Source: Udeniomyces pyricola (Eukaryota; Basidiomycota; Tremellomycetes; Cystofilobasidiales; Mrakiaceae). Taken from it: 64,000 nucleotides of DNA. The position numbers and the translations under genes were made by a program. The notes beneath the pieces were generated by a model. It worked only from the letters and a program-made list of their open reading frames with translations, ran no database searches and was not told the origin of the DNA. Positions 39,900-49,648 of this stretch are shown here, in pieces. The stretch lies in contig BCIK01000016.1 of NCBI GenBank assembly GCA_039545295.1, positions 567,375 through 631,374 on the forward strand, in the 5' to 3' direction. The first letter of the stretch is position 1. Each line of letters opens with the position of its first letter.

Positions 39900-40565
39900 T
39901 CATTGTGCATAAAAGGCCGAGGCGCGATTTCGCAATGTCATAAAACTTGACTTTGAGTCCATTTCGTCTATGGTTCTGCGGGTAGACGAAGAAATGTGTT
40001 AGCTCGAGGAACCATCCGTCGACAAGCCAAGGACTCGTGAGGCTGCAGCTACTAGGGCAACGTACCTTGTCTGCATGTAGGCTTCCCATGCAATAGGCTT
40101 GAGAGGTGCCGAGGTGATGATGATGCCAACCAGGAACGTCACGAGAGCGAAGCAAGCCTCTGATACGATCTGTCAAAGGGAAAGGCGCAGCGACGCGTAG
40201 ATCAGATCACCGGCCGTGCGAGCCGGGCATGGAAACGAGATGGATGTGCGTGGAGAGCTTGATAGAGACTGACTGAGAAAGGAAGATGCTCGCTTTGATC
40301 GAGAGCTTTGAGATGACTGAGACCTGGGAGCGGTCAAACATCCTGGGTCAGTCTGTACAGCAGATCTAAGTGGGTAGCGAAAAGGCAGGGCAGACTTACA
40401 TTCATACGATGAGAAGGCAGCTGCAACGCAGAGCAGATATGGAGAGTCTCGGTCAGTACCGGATAGAGACTGGTTCGAGTGACTGGGATGGTAAGAAGAA
40501 GACAGACCATGAAGAAGGACGAGCAAGGGCGCGTAGACGAGGAGGATCCTAGCAAGAGACGGCAT
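39900..40565 (-). CDS. EMC5: ER membrane protein complex subunit 5
   Basis: EMC5 (MMGT1 in animals) is a small two-helix membrane subunit of the same complex as EMC1. Exon 1 reads MPSLARILLVYAPLLVLLH and joins across a gtctgt...gttgcag intron to AAFSSYE, giving the conserved LLHAAFS junction. The next exon gives SHLKALDQSEHLPFS, then an intron, then the second helix IVSEACFALVTFLVGIIITS and APLKPIAWEAYMQTR. The final exon reads TIDEMDSKSSFMTLRNRASA and stops at TGA (39900-39902); the family ends the same way with a FxTLRNR element. The predicted length is close to the 110-130 residues usual for EMC5. Exon joins are inferred from splice signals and family pattern. Confidence 0.85.
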
Positions 40566-40988
40566 GATGAGGAGGGGTTGTATAGTTATAGCTGGGAGCG
40601 ATGATGGTCAACTAGTAGTAAGTAGCGCTGTAAGCTGTACGTGTGATACGTATACTTTACAATAGAGTTGGAACATAATATACAGCACCAAGCAACCAGC
40701 TACCAGCTACCAGCTGGCACAACCGCAGACAAGGGATAGAGAGGACACGCGCTCACGTCTTCCTGCAGGCCAGCTCCCAAGTTCCCAGTCGTCCATTCAT
40801 CCATCATCCCCCTCTCCTCCATCTTCGTCTACGTATACGCCATCAATCAAGACTCTCCCATCCGGCCCATCCTGCTTTGATACCCATCCACCTCATCCCT
40901 TTGTTCCGCTCCATCAATCCACCATCATCTCAGTCAATCGCTGCTCCCTCCCCTCTCCTTACATTTACCCACCGCCGCCGCCACCCTC
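40566..40988. other. Divergent promoter of EMC5 and CAF1
   Basis: The stretch between the two start codons holds no gene. An AGCGCT hexamer lies at 40624, about 60 bp upstream of the EMC5 start. The CAF1-proximal half is pyrimidine-rich, typical of a fungal 5' leader. Confidence 0.5.
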
Positions 40989-42514
40989 ATGACCGCCTCC
41001 CGCATACATGAAGTTTGGGTCGACAACCTCGAGGCTGAACTCGTCGCCCTTAGACAAGCGATAGATGCTTTCCCGGTCGTCTCCATGTCAGTCCTACCCT
41101 TGCTTCACAACATCGTGCCGTTTGCATCAACGTTGACGTGTTTGTCGCTTGACTAACATGCTTCTCTCCCTTACGCGTACAGGGTGAGCACATGCGCATC
41201 TATCCAGGCGCGATTATCGTAATCGATCGTTTTAGCTGCTTATGCTCGCCTTTTGTCTCTGTCTCTCGATCCGACAATACCATCGGTTTCATCCCTAGGA
41301 CACTGAGTTCCCGGGCATCGTCGCACGTCCGATGGGTAACTTCAAGACGGGAGCGGATTACCACTACCAGACCATGCGCTGTAACGTTGACATCCTGCGG
41401 CTCATTCAACTTGGCATCACCCTTTCGGATGAAGACGGGATGATGCCGGACGCGTGCACCTGGCAATTCAACTTCAAGTTCAACATCAAGTAAGCTCTTG
41501 CTCTATCTTCTCTTTCCTCTGTCAGGTACCTCTGTCATGGACTGTTGGATATATATCGGTGGAAACAGACATACTACTAACTCCATGCCCGCTTACCCCC
41601 TTTCCTTTCTCAACTCTCAGCGAAGACATGTTCGCTCCGGAATCGATAGAGCTTCTGACCAAGTCTGGCATTGACTTCAAGCGACATGAGGAGCAAGGAA
41701 TCGACCTCGAATACTTTGGCGAGGTGCTTATAACATCTGGGCTGGTCTTGTTTGATGACGTGAAATGGGTGTCCTTCCATAGGTAAGCTCGGATGCGCCG
41801 AGAGCGTCCACCCTTCATCTCTCAAGAGGTGTCTCCTCTGACGCATATTGATTCATCGGACTGATTGTCATATCCTCTCCAATTCCTACACGTTTGATGG
41901 TAGTGGTTACGATTTTGGATACCTCGTCAAGATCCTCACCTGCTCACCCTTACCTCCAACAGAGGCCGAGTTCTTTGACCTCCTGGCACTCTGGTTCCCT
42001 AGTATCTACGATATCAAGCACATCATGCGGAGCTGCAAGTCTCTCAAGGGTGGCCTTCAGGATGTTGCTGATAGTCTTCAGGTACGTACACGTCACAACT
42101 CGTGTCGCTATTGGTTTTCGAGCAGCGTGCTTAATTCCCATGTGCTGCAAGATTATGAGCTGACAATGCTTGTTAATCTTCATCGTATCACGTTTCTCTC
42201 TCACCTCTGCAACTGGCACTGTTCCCGTTGACGGAACAGGTCGCTCGTATAGGGCCCCAGCATCAAGCTGGTAGTGATAGTCTGCTGACAGCAGCCACGT
42301 TCTTCAAGATGCGCAAAGTGTTCTTTGAAGACAAGATAGAGGATGAATTTTACAGGTACGTGCCTGTCGGAATATGCAAGAGGCATATGTTTCGTTGACT
42401 CGCATGTTGACAGCCATTCGTTGGTCTTTCAGAAATTTCCTTTACGGTTTTGGTAACACCCGGCAGATGTCGCTATCGGCAGCTGGAAGGGCTCAGATAG
42501 GTTCGCGGCCATAA
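40989..42514 (+). CDS. POP2: CCR4-NOT deadenylase subunit CAF1/POP2
   Basis: CAF1 is the DEDD-family 3' exonuclease of the CCR4-NOT complex that shortens mRNA poly(A) tails. The start [20 protein letters not shown] fits the family. The exonuclease signature follows: DTEFPG (first Asp and Glu) with [20 protein letters not shown], then [25 protein letters not shown] (third acidic), [15 protein letters not shown], and [20 protein letters not shown] (last Asp). All four catalytic acids are present. The gene ends at TAA 42512-42514. The junction before DTE is odd: an in-frame ATG-GAC can be rebuilt only with a single-base exon at 41183 between introns 41087-41182 and 41184-41298. The protein is about 270 residues, the usual length. 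Confidence 0.93.
41183..41183 (+). other. Proposed 1-nt exon of CAF1
   Basis: Exon 1 ends ..TCC AT before gtcagt. The DTE exon begins GACACTGAG after cctag. Directly joining these shifts the frame, but one G flanked by gtacag on the left and gtgagc on the right restores ATG GAC and the conserved S-M-D-T-E sequence. Confidence 0.6.
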
Positions 42515-43258
42515 TGATCTCGATTTCATGACCTCTTTTCACGCCTCTTGCACTGCCTCTGATCAAGAGTTACAGCTGTGTCTGTCATCTGTTGTCGTAA
42601 AGATCTCGTACCCAAAGACTGATAACACGCACGGCACGAACAAACATAATAACGTAATTGTCGAAAGATGTAGGACTGAGTGACGCTGCTTTTCATCAGC
42701 TAGTTGCAATCTGATGTCCTGTTCAGGTTCAACGTTCAACATGAGTCGTGTGCCCCTGGTACGTACATATGAAGAGAGCAGAACAGCGGCCGAACTCATA
42801 GGCTGATTCTCCAAGCTTGTATTCGAAGTCAAGACTGTTCTTCGCGTCAGTATGACGCTACACAATCAAGGCGTGAGTAGATTATACGAAACGCTTGACG
42901 TTGGGACTTGGCACGTGTGTCGTGGAGTCTGAGATCTGAAACGAGCATGACGATGGCGGGAGATGCCGAGCCGAATGCAGCAGAACAAGGCGAGAAGAAC
43001 AACGAACAACGAGTTAACAAGACCCAGTACCCAAGGCCCAAGATCCCAAGGGCCGACATGTGGCGCGTGGCGCATGGCAGGCAGAGCGGGTCATCGGTCA
43101 CAGATTCAAACAACGATTTATGAGAACGGACGGATCGAATGCAACGCACGTACACTGCGTGCGCGGTACGCGCCGAAGCTGACAAGGGAAATCCGCGACG
43201 ACGCGTCTTGGATGATCATGGTGGCGCGAGTGGCGCACAAACGCGCGAACGCGCATGC

Positions 43259-43363
43259 AAGCTGCTGCACAAGCTGCAAGCTGCTGCACAAGCTGCAAGC
43301 TGCTGCACAAGCTGCAAGCTGCTGCACAAGCTGCAAGCTGCTGCACAAGCTGCAAGCTGCAGC
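43259..43363. repeat. 19-bp tandem minisatellite
   Basis: Five perfect copies of AAGCTGCTGCACAAGCTGC run from 43259 to 43353, followed by a partial copy. The unit is rich in CTGC and GCAG words. As 19 is not a multiple of three, all frames are read in turn and give a 19-residue protein period. Confidence 0.97.
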
Positions 43364-43686
43364 AAAGCGCATGCCGATCATGTCCATTGCATTTATCATT
43401 GTCTGATCATGCATTCGCTTGTTAGTACGTTCAATACTCAAACCTCAGGCCTCAGGGCGCATATATCATATATCGTATGTCAGATATCATATGTATCGTG
43501 TTGACGTCCTCGACGCGTTCGTTCGTTGTGCATTTCAAGATCGAGCCGATTGCAGTTTAATTTACACAGATCGCCGGCCGTTGTGTGTTTCGGTGTGCAT
43601 GTGTCTCATTCGCTGAATGTTGTTCTTGTTCCCCTATCGGCTCGTTCGTTGTTTGACGTTGATTTCTAGTCCGGCCGACGGCGAGC

Positions 43687-43694
43687 TTTAAAAG
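43687..43694 (+). promoter_or_regulatory. TATA-like element upstream of pheromone gene 1
   Basis: TTTAAAAG lies about 150 bp upstream of the pheromone start codon and is followed by a CT/CAC-rich leader. It is the best TATA-like word in the region; no transcript start was available to test it. Confidence 0.35.
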
Positions 43695-43822
43695 ATAGCC
43701 GTCAGTTAGCTTGGACTTTCTTATCCCATCAACCTCTATCTACTACGATCGTCTGCATCATACCCTTTGCACTCCATCCATCCAACCTTCACTCATCTTC
43801 TTTCATCTTACCCACACTCCTT

Positions 43823-43917
43823 CACACTCTCACCTCTTCACAATGGACGCCTTCACCGCCATCTTCACCCCCTTCGTCGCCACCGCCGCCGAGTCGACCG
43901 AGGCCCCCGTCGCCGAG
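43823..43917 (+). repeat. Left arm of an inverted repeat shared by the two pheromone genes
   Basis: These 95 bases (20 of 5' leader and 25 codons) match 63906-64000 in reverse complement without a difference I can see. Identity may extend further beyond the window edge. Confidence 0.93.
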
Positions 43918-43971
43918 TCCAGGAGGAGCTTCCAGAGCAGCTGGTCNTCCTTCATCTGCACCATCGCTTGA
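43843..43971 (+). CDS. Lipopeptide mating pheromone precursor 1
   Basis: The 42-codon gene encodes a precursor with leader MDAFTAIFTPFVATAAESTE followed by APVAE, and a mature-peptide region of about 17 residues ending W-S-S-F-I-C-T-I-A. The final CTIA is a CaaX box, so the Cys should be farnesylated and methylated after the last three residues are cut off. Cryptococcus pheromone precursors share the MDAFTAIF start and a CaaX end, so the class is secure. Base 43947 is written n, but the codon tcn is Ser for any base. STE3 lies 1.1 kb downstream on the other strand. The mature N-terminus is not visible, and which mating type this peptide represents cannot be told. Confidence 0.95.
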   Translation: MDAFTAIFTPFVATAAESTEAPVAESRRSFQSSWXSFICTIA

Positions 43972-45105
43972 GGATCTTTTAGTGTAGGTTTTTCTTGGGC
44001 TCCCGCTCGCGTCTGACGTGTGTCCTCGGTCTCGAGCCGTCAATACCTCGAGCTGACTGCTGCGTACCATCTCATTTCATTTGTTCTCCCGATTTCTGAC
44101 AATCCAATTCGCTTTTACCTCGTTCAACGTTAAACCACAATCAAACATCACCTAGCTCTCAGTTTCCTTGAGCCTTCTTGGCTGGCCTAGAGGGTTTCAG
44201 GATCAGATGGATTCTTCTATATGATGTATGGTTATATCTTAGCGCTTGTGATACTTTGGAAATACTACTGAAGTCCATCAACTATCAGGCGACTGAACTT
44301 ATATCGTTTCCACCCTGTCACCCTGTCACCACGTCATATGTTCCTCGAGTCTGTCCGGTCGGTCTGCTCCACCCGATCAGACTCACTCGTACTATATGTA
44401 CCACTTGTGTTATATCATGTGTGTATGACATCATCGTGATGAGTAGATTACATGGATCATTTCTCCAGCAGCGTCGCGGCGTCACTCAACCGATGCTGGA
44501 TCATTATGCTGGGTCATCCGCTCGGTTCCGCAGGCCGGCCCTCATCTGACCGGACGCGTTCGCCAAGTGTGTATCGTACATATTTATGTCGATCCTCTCG
44601 CTGACTCGCTCTTGTCTTGCTCCCAGTACCACTTTCTGCCACTCCGATTTTGGTCAGCTTTGGCCTGTCAGAACTGTATTCCTACAGCCAAGGTCGGTTC
44701 CGCTTTCCTTGTCTGTAATCAAACCTGTTGGATCATCAGCTGTACTCGTCGGGATGTCATCTCGATCACTTGAACTCATCATGACACCGATGTATATTTT
44801 CTTCCATCACATACGTATAGTCTGGATCGTTCCCTTGAGCCCCATTCCCTCAACACCGAGGGCTAGAAAGATAGCTGATCACTGATCAAAAGACTCTGAT
44901 CCCGGCCGCGTACAGCGCTACAGAGTGTCCAGACTGCTAGAATCGATGCTGAACGATAGTGTGTCAGTGTCAATGTCTAAATGACTATCAAGCACATTTG
45001 ATTTTTGGATGCAAGGAACGATGCATGGCTTTCTGGGCCGTCAAAGACATGGTATGGCAGCAACAATCATGAGGTATACGGGTCATCTGGAAACAACCCT
45101 ACAGA
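43972..45105. other. Intergenic region between pheromone gene 1 and STE3
   Basis: The 3' sides of pheromone gene 1 and STE3 face each other here. Open frames are short, start in poor context and lack family likeness. AGCGCT hexamers lie at 44241 and 44914. I found no further pheromone-like start (ATGGACGC) on either strand. Confidence 0.5.
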
Positions 45106-46548
45106 TTATGTATATCTTTCTCCTGACACCACTTCGCGCTCGATCTTGACCGCTATCTGAGACCTTGATCGTCCTACCTCCTGTTCTGCATCACCTTTTT
45201 CGTCCGGCGAAAAACTTTGCTTCTCATACCCGACATCTTTAGTGCTCCATCCGAGCTCTGATGGAGAGGCGACACTAGTCCCGAGCCTAGGTATGTAGGA
45301 CTCGACTGGCGTAGCTGGCAGCCGACTGGGATAACAAACAGCAAGTCAATAGACACGCGGCAGAACAAAGTCAGCATTTCAGCGAATGTGACCGATTGAT
45401 CGACTCCAACCTGAAACATGAAGATATCGGACTTACGACGTATGTAGGACACAAGAAACCGAATCCATCGACTTTCTTGCACTCTGCAGCAGAGTCGACC
45501 ATACTGAGGCATACCCGCTCATCGCTTCTTCTTGCATTCCGAAGAACGTGAAGTAGAGGAAGGCGGTGAAGACAGGCAGCCATCGAGCAAAATTAGTCAG
45601 GGCGACGGCTTGAGGCGTGAGGCTATGAGTAGCTAGAGAAGCGAAGAAGATCCTCGAGTACTGATAATGCACATCGGCCCATGACTGTGAAGGTTCCTTC
45701 AATTTGGCGTTCTGTACGACGACCCAGGCGGAAAAGGGAACGGAGAAGAGCATTTCCACAGAAGAGAGGGCGATGAGTCGAAGAAAGCGACCGGTGTTGA
45801 GCCCAGAGTTGCCGTTTTGCATGACAGTTTGGAAATGACGACGACGGGAGATGAAATTGTAAAGGGCCCGACCTAAAGAGCATCACAAACGTATCAAAAT
45901 GCAATCTCAGTAAAGACGCAGGAAGAGCTGTGAAGCTGCCATTATTACTGACCTCCGAAGATAAACGATATCACGCCCAGTAAAAGGGGAGGGACGTAAA
46001 GCCCGAGAATTGTCCATGTTTCGGTGTATGTGGCTATTCCACAGCCATAGGCTTCAATGATGACGTATCTGGAGGCCTGAACGCAATAGGCGACAACCAT
46101 AACGATGACGGGTGGAACGGTAACGATGGCGACGTCGGCCCACAATGCGAGTCTCCGATCTCTAGGGGTCACGGCCGCCCTCTTGACTGATGAAATGATG
46201 GCAAGACGGCGGTTGATACACAGAGTTGAGGCAGCAAGACCAGTGTGAAGACCTGACTGAATTTTGATATCTGAAGATAAGGCTTCGTATCAGTGAATGC
46301 TGCACTTGAAAGAATCAAGAACAATGGCCATTAGACGTGCGCGCACCGATATCGCACCACACAGGAATTGAATTCGCGAGGCTGTCCCACCAGACAATTG
46401 AGTTGACCAGAAATCCTAAGGTTTTAATGAACGACCAGGAAACGAGAGCAATGGCCCCAATGTTACCGGCCCGCCAGTGGGGAGGAGAAGAAGCCGCAAG
46501 AAGGATGAGGGCAAGGGCGGCGTAAACGATGTATATGAGGTCGTGCAT
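45106..46548 (-). CDS. STE3: STE3-type pheromone receptor
   Basis: STE3 is the seven-helix G-protein-coupled receptor for a-factor-like lipopeptide pheromones. The start MHDLIYIVYAALALILLAAS begins helix 1; PPHWRAGNIGAIALVSWSFI and NSIVWWDSLANSIPVWCDI match the conserved first loop and second helix. Next come AASTLCINRRLAII, TPRDRRLALWADVAIVTVPP, YGCGIATYTETWTILGLYVP (extracellular cysteine), and the intracellular RALYNFISRRRHFQTVM. LVEMLFSVPF-type and FFASLATHSL segments close the helices. The last exon, joined by a phase-2 intron, gives a charged tail ending QIAVKIEREVVSGERYT at TAA 45106-45108. An alternative upstream ATG at 46599 would add 17 residues; I chose the shorter start, which begins like known Ste3 proteins. 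Confidence 0.95.
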
Positions 46549-47777
46549 TGGAATTCGGATCGATGCGAGAGTGTCGTGAATGATGTTAAAGAAGGCCAAA
46601 GAAGGTGGGATGCTGAGTTAAGGACAGACGTGTTTCAATTCTGAAGGCAGCGAATAAGGCTCGACCTTGAGAAAGAATGAGGGAGAGGATGCCGGCTACT
46701 GAAGAAGAACAAGGCCAGGAGGACAAGGAACGAACGGACAAAAGGGCAGTCTGCGTCAGTCTGCGCTGGTCTGCGCAACCAAACCCTTCCGGCCGCGGGC
46801 GCCGCCCTAACGCCCCCATTATCGTCAAGTGTCAAGCTGTCAACAAGTAGTACGTGACGCGACCTTGTCTGACGCGACCATGGGCCGTGAGTGCATCATG
46901 AGTCTTAATTACCAGTCGACCAGTCGACCAGCGTGCCAGTCCGCCAGGGCCCTGGACGTTGGACCCAGGGGCCTCAGCGCTCAAGCGCTCGTGATTGACA
47001 TACGATTGACATGTGTCAGATCGCTCAGACTGGCTTGGATCGCAAATCTGATCTGATCCTCAGAGCGCGCGTCAGCATGTCAGCACCCCATGAGCTGCAA
47101 GCCGGCGGCTACTACTACAAACCCAATATATATCCTCCCAAGTAGTACAAGGTACACATGTACTCACGATCGGTACTTGAGCTTTGAGCGCTTGAGCCAC
47201 CACCACGATGTAATTGCCAGCAGTGTGTTCAGACAGTTACAGCAGTACGCATAATATTCGATCGATCGCGCGACGACCGAAACCACGTCGTATTCGACAC
47301 CGATCGCGATTTGCATCGACTTACAGGTCATGATTGAATCCATGATGTACGTACTTATCTCAGCCCTCCAGCGCTCCAGCCTCGATCCATGCTAGGACTA
47401 TTATACGTCTTGCTTCGTCGTCATCACCGTATATATAGTCTCTCACCATGATATATATATATATTTGCTTGATATCGCGTCGTGACGATCGTGCATTGCA
47501 AGGTGCATAACATACATGATTAATCTGTCTGGACGTCGTACGCACGAGCGCATGCGCGAAACTTGGCGAAACCAAGTGCAATTCGAAGATGCACAAAAAT
47601 CGAAAAACCCCTGGAAATTCTTTTAGTTCAGCTAGAATCCAGAAATGGCCTGATCTTAAACTTCACTCTGCGCCAAAAAGATCCACACCGTGACGTTCTT
47701 TGTGATGTGGGTTCTTGATCGATGGGAGACCATCTCAATTCGCATTGATTATCATGTATGATTAGCCACATAACGGA
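46549..47777. other. Intergenic region upstream of STE3
   Basis: This stretch holds the STE3 promoter and the 3' flank of the small charged-protein gene. AGCGCT hexamers lie at 46976, 46984 and 47187, and a short TA repeat near 47447-47464. No gene is supported. Confidence 0.5.
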
Positions 47778-48862
47778 TCAGAGAGCACTCAGAAAATCAT
47801 CGACATCCTCTTCCCGGTCTGTTATGGATGTGCCAGTCTTTGCATGGCCAGGGATCGGCTTCGGTCGGTGAAAAGATAGGTCGATTCCAAGCATCCGAGC
47901 CTTTAAATCTGACGTCAGAAAGCAGTTCGATAACAAGTAAATCGTCAATTTGTTTCTTGTGGTAATGATATATACGGATCATTCCAATGCGGAATACGTG
48001 AAAGTAACATTATATTTAAAGTCAACTCACCTGCCAAAGCATCCGCCGATTTCCTATCCTCTAGCATCTTGGACATTGCGGCGCGGTCTTGCACACTCAG
48101 CAAGTGCGTCTTCGTAGCACGTCCAGGCGCGCGGGAGGCCAAATGTGCCAATGACGTGTCGACATCGGCATCCTCGACCTCAATGTTTTGTAGCGATTCT
48201 GCCGAGAACTTGTGCCGCTGCGTTTGTAAAAATCGAGCAACCTCTGCTTCGTGTTTGGCAGCCATTTGCTGCTCTGAATAATCATGGAGAAGTGAGGAGG
48301 AAGATGTCAGATGACTATCAAGAGATTATTGATGTGCCACGATGATGAAGCAAGCTGATGATCACCTGCTTCGGCTTCTTCTTCATCTGGTTCTGGCTCC
48401 ACATATCGGTGTGCGTTGTTGGTCAGATTGCGGCTGGGATAGCTAAGTACAGCTGTCAGCGACCCCATGAAGAAGTTTCGAATCGTGAGCAAAAACGACC
48501 CTATCAGAATAAGGCATGCTGATTTGACGGCAGAGTGAGGACATACCTTCGTTGACATCCATATCATTCGCGCCCTCGTCGTCCTTGTTCGCTCCTTCCT
48601 CTGATTCTTCAACCTCCTCTTCGACCGTAGATGCGTCAGAACCCTTGACGAGGTCGGAGGTCAACGTGGTTTTATCCACATTGCTCCGGGCTCTGGTATC
48701 AAGCGAGACCCTGGCCTATCAGCAACGGGGTGGACCTCACCCACTTTGAACCCGGTATGAACCGTGACGCAAGGGCGTGTTGAGTAACAACTAACGATGA
48801 GCAATAACTAACGATTTCCACTTGTTGCTTGCTCGCTTCTTGTGTTTATTTTGAAGAACCAT
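47778..48862 (-). CDS. Small charged protein of unknown function
   Basis: Four short introns join into one clean protein of about 220 residues. It starts MVLQNKHKKRASNKWKS (basic), then VSLDTRARSNVDKTTL, an acidic stretch with VEEEVEESEEGANKDDEG, then AVLSYPSRNLTNNAHRYVEP, more acidic residues, and a helical part: EQQMAAKHEAEVARFLQTQR, ALADLKARMLGIDLSFHRPK, closing DREEDVDDFLSAL. One acceptor (gacag near 48433) had to be chosen over a stronger tag a few bases downstream because the latter gives a stop. I recognise no domain. The basic start and coiled helices would fit a nuclear or ribosome-assembly factor, but that is only a guess. It sits between STE3 and STE20. Confidence 0.7.
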
Positions 48863-49648
48863 TTGACGTCGGCTAAAAGCGGTAGTATGAATTGGGAGTT
48901 ATGAGAAATGAGGAGACGGTTGGTCGATCAAGGGTACGGTCTATTGTTGGCTGCTGTGACATGTGAAACGGGTCGTGCGAATCGCGGATGGGGCAGATAC
49001 GACTAGTTACGTACGCAAGCGGTAGTATATAATACGTCGTACGCGCGTAGTATATATATATACGGTCAACTCCTCTAAACTCATAACTTCGATCGACACC
49101 CAAACCTATGGGTATAAAGGGAGTATGGTACTACACAGAGATTTGAGGGGGAAACCCATAATTGCTCATAAGGGCGTTTCAAGAGCGATCTAGGCGCTCA
49201 GACAGACCAAGGAGTGTATATCATGGCATACGGGAGCTTTTGCATGACATCATACAGAAACAATTATGCAACCGATACAGTCAACGTTGACTGTAAGCTG
49301 TAGTACATGAGGACATCGCCGGCCTCGCCCCGGGCTCGGGAGCCGCGCGCCCGCCGACTCCGGCTGCCCTGGAATGTCGACCCGCCTGAATTGATTACTT
49401 GTATACATACTTCAATGTGATCTCTTGCTATTTCTTGTCGTCAGCTTCTGTGCACTTCTTGTTTCCTGGAAAGCAAAGCTGACAGTGCAGTCACGAGACG
49501 TGCTCCCCTGAGTCGCCCAGCTCTCGTTAGGTACGGTTTGTAATCTTCTACGGATCAAATCCCAACATCGGGCTGATCAGTCAAGCACACAAAAGTCATG
49601 CTATACAAAAACACCATCGCCTTGCGCCGAGAATCTGTAGACAAAACA
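48863..49648. other. Intergenic region 5' of the small charged gene and 3' of STE20
   Basis: No gene. TA-rich stretches (for example 49050-49062) alternate with a sharply GC-rich block at 49315-49376. The latter holds no open frame worth reporting and no tRNA-like fold that I can see. Confidence 0.5.

Larger units (their letters stand above)
42515..43842. other. Intergenic region between CAF1 and pheromone gene 1
   Basis: No gene is supported. It contains a 19-bp minisatellite (43259-43363), which keeps several reading frames open and creates spurious proteins, and the promoter of pheromone gene 1. The left edge of the mating-type region may fall within this stretch. Confidence 0.5.

Noticed and set aside
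43259..43363. CRISPR-like array
   Set aside because: The repeats are directly adjacent with no spacers, and the genome is fungal.
42963..43504. Long cysteine/glutamine/leucine-rich open frames on both strands
   Set aside because: They owe their length to the 19-bp minisatellite, whose three frames are all open; no start context or family support.
43711..43842. Longer pheromone precursor starting at an upstream ATG (43711)
   Set aside because: The conserved start MDAFTAIF is shared with the second gene and with Cryptococcus; the upstream codons are the CT/CA-rich leader.
44178..44885. Two 70-120 codon frames between pheromone gene 1 and STE3
   Set aside because: No domain likeness, no splice pattern and random-looking composition.
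49315..49376. tRNA gene in the GC-rich block
   Set aside because: No T-arm or anticodon-arm pattern could be laid out.
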